A stretch of 64,000 nt of DNA. It comes from Heliocidaris erythrogramma (lineage: Eukaryota > Echinodermata > Echinoidea > Camarodonta > Echinometridae). The notes under the pieces were generated by a model that saw nothing but the letters and a program-made list of their open reading frames with translations, was not told where the DNA came from and made no database searches. Both the position numbers and the translations under genes were made by a program. The stretch is taken from assembly GCA_025617745.1 (NCBI GenBank), contig CM046861.1:12796516-12860515 (forward strand). The letters run 5' to 3'. Of this stretch, positions 32,101 to 44,100 are shown in pieces (position 1 is the first letter of the stretch; every line of letters begins with the position of its first letter).

Positions 32101-35100
32101 TCCCCTACCGCTCTCCTTAAAGATCACATTGGAAGAAAATTACAAATATGGCAATTAATGTATCACTAGAAACTGGGAAGCTTACAGATGGCAATTTTAA
32201 TGGTACCTACATGTTAAGTTAGTCATTTGTGTTTTGTTATTTATTTTTTATTTTTTGCCTTGGTGCCGGGCCCCACTGACTTGCCTTGATGCCCCTAAAA
32301 AAATATTGAAAGAGACTGCCCCCAAAACCAGAAATTGCCTGCCCCTAAAATTGCTGACTTTCGAGGCCTGCCAAAGTATCTAAAACCTGGGGGGAACGAT
32401 CATATTCATACACAAGCCCGAACTTTTGGAATAGCCTACCTGAAGACATAAAAAGTTGTTCGACCTCACTGTCCTTTAAAAAACTTCTAAAAACTTTGCT
32501 ATTCTCTTCTTAGCTACTTTTCTTCTTGAATGCGCCTTGAGCACTCCACAGAGTGGATTTGGCACTATATAAATCACATTATTATTATTATTATTATTAC
32601 TGAATAATGACACAGATGACAGTGGGTTCCATGAAAAAGAAACTTTTATGCTACATGCACACTTGAGTCAAGTTTGGTTAAAATAACTTCAATGGTTTTC
32701 AAGTTATCATGGCAAAACATATTTTCTAAGACATTTTTCTGACCTTTCATACCAGAAATCTAACCACAGGCATGTAAAGTGCTGTTCATGAAAAACTTTT
32801 GCGAACCAAAGCGAGCGAGCAAAGCGACCGAGCGGGGAGAGGGTGTGGTAGGGAGATTTTTCAAATTTGGGGTTTAGAATTGTGCAATCTAATGCATTCT
32901 GTGGTGAGATATTTAACCTCATATTCAATGAGAATCTGTATTAAGATATAGCACAACCAAAACAGGCTCTGAATACACATTTTTATCAATAGATCTACTA
33001 CCAAATGTGATTTAATGTGTATTGTGTGCAGAGCATTTTCATGAATAAAACTGAGCTGAATAAGCAGCAAATAATCCACTTTATTTATCCGCTTTATTTT
33101 GAGGCCACAGAATGCCATAATTTCTGCATTGTTTAGGATGTGAAGTTGTTTTGACTTCCTGCAATCAACTTCAACAACATGGCCGCCGGCGCCGTGAGCA
33201 ATCAAAATATCCCATCAGTGATGATCACATACCTTGCAAAATGCATGCCGTTTACTTTTTCCAGATGCCGGGATAAAGTCAAACTCTCGTCTTATCCACA
33301 CAATGTTGCTGTAAAATTGGAACTTTCCAAGGCTTATCCTTTTAGAATTACAATCCAACTCGGCAAAAGAAAGATTATTCGCTTGCTTGAGACATTGCAA
33401 ATCCAAAGGATCGCAACTGCACTCTGGCAAACATACGGCGTGCACTGCACATGGGTTGTGTGACTGTGTACATGTAATAACATGCATGTGCTTGTAGTAT
33501 GAACAGCCTTCCGCCTTTATACGAGTGCGCGATTACGGGAGGTATTTTGTGTATAGACACAAATCCTTGGCGGGTTTTTATGCGATCCCTTCGCATGTAC
33601 GTACAGTATAAACACGGACACAAGTTGCTGTGATCAACAATGCGTGTAGTAAGCTAAGGGATCGCCTCCGATTCAGTCTTCATTGCATGCCCATCTATAC
33701 ATCTATACACCCTGACGTATGCGCAGAAATCCGTATTTTTTAAAGAAAATGTGTGAAATACGCGGAAAATTTTCATGCCTGTAACCAGTCACTCCTTACT
33801 TGGGGTGGATCTGATTTCACCAAGGCCAAGCTTAGTCAAAATCATCTTGATTCTCAATTAATTGCAGGTACGAAAATGTGGGCAGATGAATGGACAAACA
33901 AACAGAAATGTAATGCCTCCTGCACCACAGTGGCAAAGGCATAAAAATACTAACCACTAAATAATATCACTTGTCTGTATGTTTATTAACGTTGGAGTAT
34001 TGATTATACTGTAACACTACTTCTTATTCTCCTCATTCCACTTTTCCAACATTTAGAACAAAACTTTTAGAAGAGTTAACAACAAAATACCTTCAGTTTT
34101 GACATGGCAAGCTTCAGGCCTGTTTCTGCATTCCTGCAGGTTTCAAGTTCACACTGCAGCTCAGAGATCCTGGTCCTCTGGTCCTCACTGGTCTTCTTGG
34201 TGTCCTCCAGCTCGGCCTCCACCGAGTAGAGCTTGGCCTTGGTGGAATTCAGATCAACCCCAAGCGAGAGCTTCTCAGTGGAAATACTGCCGAGGAAAAT
34301 AGAGAAAAGGTCCAAAAAGACTATGAGAGTTACAATACGGAAGACCCTTGCTTGCTACAGCTCAAAACAGATTATGGAAAGCGAACTCCATTCTCTGGAA
34401 TCTTGTTAGATTTGGAAGAGGTCTATTCGTTTTTTACAATAAAGAGTGTTCCAAAATTGGCATTTTTTTTACATTTACACTTCAGAAACTGCCAGTTTTC
34501 TGGCACATTATTCCAGAAATACAGATGGCAGGTTGTGCTACATGAATCCAGGATAAGCTTCTCAAAGCTAAGGTTTAAACTCGTACTGAATACCTGTCTT
34601 TAGAGCTGAGACTCACAACTGGCGAAAAAAAGGTACACTGAAAATCAGGCATGCTGTTTCATCGTTTTTCTTCAGAATCAATGCAACTTTGATGCAAAAC
34701 AGAAAAAGTACCAAAGTATTACAGGTTGATCTTAAAATGTGTTCACTTTTTTTTTCTGCAATCAAGATACAATGCATAGTCACATTTCACGTAGAATTAT
34801 GAGCACTTCAACCTACCTCTGACATTGCTTATGCAGTTGATCAATAGTTTCCTGCAGGTTTATCTTGGTCTGATCGAGCTCAGCCTGTATCGCCTTCTGC
34901 TGCTCTACCTGCACCAAGATGGCTGCCTCCTGGTTCTGCTGCTCCAAAAAGTGAGCTACCTCCCTCTCCTCAAGCTGAGTGCACTTGCTTGACAGCTCTT
35001 TCAGCTCTTTTACTTTATCAGAAATATCTGGAAAAAAGAAAGAGATGTTACTTTCAGATATTTATGCAACTGGCCAAAGTTTAAACTCAAATGACCGTGG

Positions 35101-38100
35101 ATCTACTGTTAAACAAGAAATGTTCGCGCAAGAACATTTGCGATAAGTAAAGTTGCAAATTCCTAATTACAGCCATTTTGCATCAAGAAAGTTTTGTGAA
35201 TTGCACAAATTTGTTATGACCGGCATGATAAATTTCTACTGCAGCTTGAAACTTTCACAAATCACACCTGGGTAGAAAGTGGCAAATATAGATTAATGCC
35301 TTGCCAAAGGACATTGGTGCAATGACTGGGCCTTGAACTGCAAACCATTTGATCCACAGTCAAGCGAAGTACTGAGACTACAACAACTTTACTTTCAACC
35401 TGTTTTTGTATTCCCAAACCTTTCCTCCTGGAATGTTTCAATGCTAGTTCTCTCAAGTATTACCGAGGATAAGTAAATATCTATCTAAAGAATGTCATGT
35501 ATGCTCACCAGCTTCTTTAGCGTCTAGTCTGCCTTGCAGATCTGTCATTTCAGTGGTCGCCTCGGCCAAGTCCTTCTCCATCACACATCTCCTCTCCTCT
35601 GCCTCCTCCTTCATCATCATCATCTCCTGCATCTTCTCATCATTCTCTAGCATCCTCCTCTCTCCATCCTCCATCTGCTGCCTCCAAGAAGTCTTGTCTT
35701 CCTCCATACTTGCCTTACCCTCTTCCAATGTCTTCATCTACGTGAAGGGACAAGAGGAATATTCATCACTTTTTTCATCCATGGAAAATCATTTAAAAGT
35801 AGCATCTGAATAAAGATAAACTTGTGTATTAAGGCCATCTAAGGGATGAACGCATTCAATAGCCTGACTGGTTATTGTAGTGCCAGCATGTTACAGATAA
35901 CCAGAGATAGAGGTAGATGGAGAGCTATGATTACCACTTTCTGGAACAGACAAGATACATAGCAAGCAAGCAAGGGAAACAGAGAATGTGGACACTGAAG
36001 ACAGGAACAGGTAGCCATGTTAGACAATTCCTACAACATTTCTTTCTCGAGTGAAACAATATACATACAGGTGACGACTATAGACAGGTGGCCGTTATAG
36101 CGTGGAGACCACTACGACAGATTTTACTACATGACTGCTTGAAGCAAGACAGAATATCCTATCAGAAAATACTGTAATGAATCATATAGCTGTGTGCTAA
36201 AAGCAATATCAGGATAGAGGATTGAGGTTATAGTAGGAATTACATCCCAGGTCTAGTGAAATATAATGTATAACAATCTATCTCTAGATTTTCACTTGAA
36301 AATTGGATAGTGGGCCGAATCAACTTATAATCAAGAGTGACTTAGGTTTGAGGGTGTTGAACCAAGATATATTATCATATTTCTAGTCATACTTGCATGA
36401 AGGCGCATGGTGGAAGATTGGTTTCTCCTCCCGACTTTTCTATCACTACATGTACCTTATAAATCTTGGGTGGTGCTCGTGCCCTTATGCAAGGTCTATT
36501 TCTTACCTGTGCAGTTACTCGTTCATGCTGCTGTATTGTGATCTTGAATAGGGATTCCACATCTCTGAAGGTACTCTGTGCAACTTCAAATTGATTCTAA
36601 AATCATAAATATATGAAAAAATATGTTTCACAGGATGCAAGTAATACAAAACATTCCACAATGTATTTTGCTAATTTAAATTACAGGTAAAGCAATCAGA
36701 ATGACCTTTTTGTTCACATTAAAGCAAGACAATTTGAATTAAGTGATTTTCACCTGGGATGCTACAAGAATATACAATAGAAAGTATCTGGAAAGCAAAC
36801 AGGTGATTAATTCAAGTCCTTTTAAAGTACTCCTTCTGTGCGGAGGGCTGCAAATCCCACACACAAAAATGCATTGATGGTCTTGATGTTTGGGATAAGA
36901 ACAGATTTTTCTTTGATTTAGAACAAACAGGTACATGTATAAAAAAGATCGTTCCCATGGGAGATTATCCAACAATCAAACAAAGACTGACAATTCAAAA
37001 ATTTGCCTCTTGAAAGTTAATTTCCCATAACTGTTGGTAAACCTAGTGACATGAAAGGGGTCAAGCATGCTGTGCCAATGTAAGTTTTAATGGATAACTT
37101 TTTTTTCTTAATAACTTCAATGGTCATAGTAACTTAGGAGTCAAATCTTATGGGTTATAAAAATGGGATGAAAATTTTAGGACAGGCTCCTTGCCTAAAA
37201 GTTCTGTACAATATAGGTCAACCATATGTAGGGAAAAAAGGTTTTTGAAGCCTTGGTACTGTAGCTGTTCTACTCCCCCATTGGGTGATTCTTCTTACAG
37301 CATGTTGTGCCTATATAACATACCTGTACTTGAATAGCTCTATCCACAGTATCCTGGAGCTGTATGAATGCATCAAGCTGTGTCTCTAGCTCACTCACTC
37401 TCTTCTGGCTCCTAGTGTAATGTCTCTCATAGTCCTCCTTCTTGTATTCAGCTTCTAATTCTGATATCTGGTTAAATAAGTACAAAATAATCCTAATCCA
37501 TTAATCCAATAAACAAATCTTACTCGATACTCAAATCAAGTTCTTATTAACCTTATTGATCCCACACACCATCAGCACCATGGCCCTCCCAAAATTGAAT
37601 TTATGGTCGGTTCCATTTCACTTTGAAACGCAACGGTTCATCAAATTGAAATATGGATTGCTTCATTTATGATCCATTCATTAACCTCACACTAAAAAGA
37701 ACCTAAATGCAACCCCAACTTAAGTAGCCATTGCTCTCTCTCTCTCTCTCTCTCTGAAGATATATTAAAATGACCTGACAAAAAGGTAGGATATTTGCAA
37801 GGCATAACTCTAATCTTTTGCAAGCTTGCTTCACATGTCTGAGAGCGAGGGGGGTGAAATTTGTAAGGAGTAAATATGTTCTCTTTGTAGTGAAATATCA
37901 TGTGAAGCCTGAAAGGAGGCGGGTGTATCGTGTTTCCTTAGATGCATTTCCTATCATTAGGAGACAGTACAAAATAAAGAGTTTAATATTAAATTGAGAA
38001 AAGAGGGAAAGAAAGAAGGAAAGGAAAGAGAGAGAGAGAGAGAGGGAGGGGGAGGTATAGGAGAGCATGGCAGTATGTAACAAGAGAGAAAGATACAATA

Positions 38101-41100
38101 ATGTGAGAGAAAGAGTCGGGTAGAGACACAGTACATCACTCTACAATGAACGTCTAAGACAAAAATTAAAATAAACAAAATAATTGTAAACTAGCATACC
38201 TGTTGTTGATGTTGCCTGTATGCCCTACAGAGGTCATCTTGCAGGTCAGCTATCTGCTGTTTATAATCCTTCTTCATCTTCTGATTATCATCTTTCAGGC
38301 TGGATAGCATCTGGGTTTTCTTGAAAGAGAATGAAAGCATAGATATTAATTATATATATATCGGATTTTATTGAGCTAAAAACTATCAAAAACAAGGACA
38401 AACGGTCCGAAGACCGATATTTGTCTTGTGTACAAATCAAAATGATCACATAGTAAATATAAATAAAAGTAATCAATTACAGTAAATAAAATAGCTATAA
38501 CATGTGGCAATATATTAAAGGAGAATGAGACCCCGGGGAAAAACATTAAAAAAAACCCAAAAAATCAACCACTCCACAACCAAACCTGACATGACCACCT
38601 CAAACTGCTTTTCTCCATCCACCCCCCCCCCCCCCCCCCACGCACCAAAACTGATCCCTGCCCAGGGCCTCATTTCCCTTTAAGTTTATTTTATTCAGGT
38701 ACTTTCAAGGTGTCATAAAAAATTTATTTGTCAACTGCAGATGCTACATGAAGTGCAACAGAGGAATTCTAAGCTAATTGGCAGACCAAAAGACCTACCT
38801 CTCTTAGAGCTTCCTCCAGCTGGCCTATCTGCATCATCTGCTCTCCCACCTGACCCATCAAGTCTTCTATCTCCTTATCAGCTGATCCCTGGGAGGGTGA
38901 AAATACAAACAGGCTTGTTACATGGCTGAACAGATTATTGGTAACAAAGGAGGGGTGGAGGTTCAAATTAGATATTTCAGATCCATCTAAAGGTAATGGA
39001 ATAAACAGTTTCTGTCTGGTCAATAAACGGAAATCCAACCTTAATGACAAGTTGCTCTGAAGGAAAGAGGAAACATTGGTGAAAGTTTGAACGAGATCAG
39101 AAAAGCAATAAGAAAGTTATGAATTTTTGAAAAGTTGTAATCCCATATATATGTGAATTTCAAATTGGCTGAAGTGGTAGTGTCACTGTGATGTTGTGGC
39201 AGACAACTCCCCCGTTTTCTCCAACACAAAAAATGACTAAAATGTCATTGTTGTCAAAATGTATTACTCAGGATTTTTTCTTTCATGGGGACCTATAACA
39301 ATATGCTATCTACAGTATAGTTTGAGTACTGCCCCGAGGGTAAAGGCACTTCGGAGAAAGCCACAATTTAATGATATTTTTGTGTACGATTACGGGAGAG
39401 TTGTCCGCCAGTATGTCACAATTGACTCACCTAATTGCCAATTTGTGATTCGCATAGATGTAGTGATCTCATTTTTCAAACATTGATAACTTTTTTATTC
39501 CTATTTTTCTGCTTTCACAGAAATCATCTTATTACCAAGGTTGGATTGCCCTTTAATTAATGAAAGTGTGATTGTGTGGGTGTATCTACATATAAATGGT
39601 CTATCATGATACTTAATCTGACCTAATCTAGCATAGTTTTGAAAGTTATGTAAACTATTATATGGCAATCAAGTTTGTCTGCCAATTAGCTGTAAATACA
39701 TAGCTTTGATTTTGGAAACTTTTCAGGTTTTAATTCACCTCATGATATAACAAGATGAATGCGACTGCGTCTCCTATATGCCTCCGCCTAAATTCAGTTG
39801 ATGGCTCAAACTCTTCTAGAAATATTTGATAACGAGGCTAAAAACCAGTAATTTCATGTAATTTTATGTAAATTGACCTCTGTGACCTCTGACCTTTGAC
39901 CTACTTACCCCAAAATCTAATCAGTTCCTCTTTCTATGGGGATACATACTGGTACCAAGTTTGAAGTTCTCACCTCAGATAGTTCTTGAGATATCGCGGT
40001 AACGGTGCTAAAAACCAGTAATTCCACGTAATTTCATGTAAATTGACCTCTGTGACCTCTGAACTTTGACCTACCTACCCCAAAATCTAATCAGTTCCTC
40101 TTTCTATGGGGATACATTCTGGTACCAAGTTTGAAGTTCTCACCTCAAACAGTTCTTGAGATATCGCGGTAACGGTGCTAAAAACCAAGAATTTCATGTA
40201 ATTTCATGTAATTTCATGTAAATTGACCTCTGTGACCTCTGACCTTTGACCTACTTACCCCAAAATCTAATCAGTTCATCTTTCTATGGGGATACATACT
40301 GGTACCAAGTTTGAAGTTCTCCCCTCAGACACTTCTTGAGATATCGCGGTAACGGTGCTAAAAACCAAGAATTTCATGTAATTTCATGTAAATTGACCTC
40401 TGTGACCTCTGACCTTTGACCTACTTACCCCAAAATCTAATCAGTTCATCTTCATATAGGGAAACATACTAGTACCAAGTTTGAAGTTCTTATCTCAAAC
40501 AGTTCTTGAGATATCGTGGTAACGGTGCTAAAAACCAAGAATTTTTATGTAATTTCATGTAAATTGACCTCTGTGACCTCTGACCTTTGACCTACTTACC
40601 CCAAAATCTAATCAGTTCATCTTCATATGGGGATACATACTAGTACCAAGTTTGAGGTTCCTACCTCAAATGATTCTTCAGATATCGCGGTAACGAGAAG
40701 TGGGACGGACGGACGCACGCACGGACGCACGCACGCACGGACAACCCGAAAACATAATGCCTCCGGCACCCACCTTCGGTGGGCGGAGGCATAAAAATCT
40801 TAGATTATAAATAATTGTAATGGAAGCCCCTATAATAGTACATCTGGATTTATAAGAAATAATGTCTCCAAGCACTTTACAGATATAACTATTACCCTAG
40901 TCATCGGATTCATTCATGCACACAATTTGTGCACCATCTCCACTCCCCAGGAGGTGTATTCCTACCATATGATCAATATGAGGGCATATATGGCAATTAA
41001 TTTCATAAAAGCTTTTGTAATCCTACCAGGTCCCCATGTCACTCCAGGGTATTGAGTGGCAAATGTAGACAAATATCTTGCCAACTACACTCCACTGGTT

Positions 41101-44100
41101 TTATCCTATTTCAGATGGTCAGTGACTTACTCTTGCCATTCTCTTCATCTGGACCACTGTATCCTCGTTCATCACCACCTGCTCTTCTTTCTCCTGAATC
41201 TGTCTCCTAGCAACCGTCAGCCTCTCATCTGCTTCAGCCTTCTGGGAACGCAGCATCTGTATCTCTGTCCTCAGGAGCTGGTTGCTGATGGCTGCCGTCT
41301 GGACATGGCTCACCAGCTTGGAGGGTTCCAGAGAATTGGGGCTCGTACTGAACCTTCACAATCAAAGCCATAGCATATTGATTAGAGAGAGAGAGTTGTA
41401 ACATGCATGCTTTTTTAAAAGTCAAATCTATGGACCTCCAAAGACCCACTGGAGGGAATTAATTGGAGCGTCATAAATGGACCTTTGAGCATGCATAGGT
41501 GCCCATGTAACAATTATCTTGAATCTACTAGCTACATGTATGATCAAAGCAAACAATGTGTCTGTTTCACATGGAGACAGATGGTCATTGCATATGAAAT
41601 CAATTTACGCAAGCCACTGAATCTACACATTATCATTAATATACATGCCATCTCGATTCTATGATAATAAAATTTGCAAAGATGAAGGGAGGCTATATCT
41701 TTCACAAGCTGATACTAAAATTGACTTTATATCATTTTTAAACCAATTTTACAACTATTCAATTTTTCTTCACCAATTACAATGTATTACCTAACAATTA
41801 TAAGGAGAAAGGTCTTACCCTACTGAACCACTCGGAACTTTGTAATGTACTTGAATACATTGATATTACAAGTAACGTTCATAAATTCCATATCTCCATT
41901 GAAAAAAACAACAACTAAGGTATAGATTACCGGTATAGCAAAAGGAAAATCTTCACTACCCAGTGCCAACACTGCATGGTTTCTGAAACTCCAGCATTAT
42001 TCAAACCAAGAGAGAGCTGTACCCATAATTGAAGAGAGGACTACAAAACTTCACTTGTAAAATAAGTGTTAAATTAATGCTTGTGATTTAGTTTGATCAC
42101 TTACCGAAGACTTGGCACAATTGGAGGTGAGGTGAGTGTCTGAGTGCTATTAACCAAGATGGGTGTCATTGCAGTGTTACTATCAGCGTACTGATGTGGG
42201 GTTGTTCCACAGTTCATGTCTGTCATCCTGATTGGGGTACTACCCACTTCTCTGTCCGTGGTGGCTTTTGGCGAGGTTCCAACAGCTGTCTCAGTCCTTG
42301 TGGGAAGTGGTGACATTCCAACTCCTGTATCCATAAGGTCTACTTGAGGCATCTCGGTTCCAGAATCTTGAACCTTCGTTGGGGAAGTCCCCATTGCTGT
42401 ACTTTGCATCTTGATTGGTGTCATGCAGGAAGAGGTGTCTTGGACAATGACTGGGGATGTGGCAACTCCAGCAGTACACTGCTTAACAGGGGTGCCCACC
42501 ATTGCATCACAGACCTCCAGCTGGCGGGCATCAGACCCGCTGTCCGTCATCTCAATGCCCATGTCTGTGGACGAGTCTGTGACTTTGGTTGGTGAGGTAT
42601 TAGTTTGGGCATTACTTGGTTTGATGGGGGTCATGGATACACCTACAGAAGCTACCTTCAAAGGTGAGCCAATCATGGCATCCTGTAGCTGGACTACTTC
42701 AGTTTCAGTGCCACTGTCCTGCATAGAGATAGCTCTGGTTTCTGTGGACATATCTGAGACCTTAGCAGGAGTCATACAGGTCTCTGTATTAGCAAACTTC
42801 ATCGGTGTCACATTGGTTGATGTTTCAATGAGCCTCACAGGTGTCATGCAAGTCTGGTTGTCTTCCATTAGACTAGAATATGTGTTTATTGAGACATCAT
42901 CCACCTGAGGGGTCGTGCACACTGCTGTATCTTGCATGATCTTGACTGGTGATGCAGTTGTTTCCATATTCCTGGTGCCATACTGATTGTGAACAAACCT
43001 GAGGAACTCATCTTCATAGCTATCTTGGCTGTGACAAGAGGCATGGCGCATCCCAGCTCCTGCTGCGCGAGTGGCCACCTCTCTCCTTGGTGGCAGCAGC
43101 ATGTAGCCTGGTGATGAGCCAAATGGAGTTCCTTCCATGCTCAAGGAAGCAAAGGCATCCAGGAGAAGACTTGTACATGGACTAGCATCAAGGGCGTTCA
43201 TTCTAGACGGGGTTGTGCTCTCAAAAGAAAGGCTTCCTACCAAGCTATCATCAATACTTTCATTGAGCGAGCGATCATTTCTATCATCAGTGAATGACCT
43301 TGATGATGAACTGTCTCGGAGACTGTTCTCTGAAACATCACGAGACTGAGGACATTCTAGTGAATGCTCATCATCCAGGCAAGAGTTCAGTTTCTCCTCA
43401 TATTCCATCCTAACAATCTGCAGCTGAACGGAGAGAACAGCATCAACATAGGTCTCTATGTCTTCGTCTGTCGGCTCTTCACTTGTAGGTGATTTCAGAG
43501 TGTGGCTGTGTGTGTCAGAGGTCATCTTGGCATCATTATCGCGGGATGCTATTATTGCCTGCACACAGGGTGTAAAAATTAAGAAAAGAAGGAAGTGCAG
43601 CTACAGCATCTCACAAAAAGGAGCACATTCATTACAAAAGATCAATATTTCATTGAAACTTTTCATAGAATTTTACATGACATATTGGCCAAACAGGCCA
43701 ATAGATACACTCTTACAAATACCCCGCTTTATAATACAGAAGATCTACTCTATTCAAAACTTGAATCTTTCATTTCAAGTGAAGCTGTTTACAAAGTTGC
43801 ACTGAAATATATTTAGGAAGGGATGGTGCTCACTTTTGTGAGGTCCTATGCTTCTAATGCCTGAGGGGATGATTGATACCAAGCTGTGATGTCAAATAAT
43901 GTTCCAGCACATATGGTATTCCAGTGTATGGGTAATAATCAATATATGCTCAGTTTATAACTAATCGGTACCTAATTCTTCTGATTCTTAATATCATCCA
44001 TCCACATGGATTATCAGCTGCTATGAAAACTCTGCTAGAACGGCAGATCATTTGAAAGAACATTAAATATGACAGTTACAATACCACATATTCTTCTTGT

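Noticed and set aside
33179-33463. Plus-strand 94-codon frame beginning MAAGAVSNQN with a good Kozak context
   Set aside because: The minus strand there reads as a decayed zinc-finger module. The plus frame has no domain.
42411-42908. 165-codon plus-strand frame
   Set aside because: It is the antisense shadow of the S/T-P repeat exon, whose minus frame is spliced in phase with 20 other exons.
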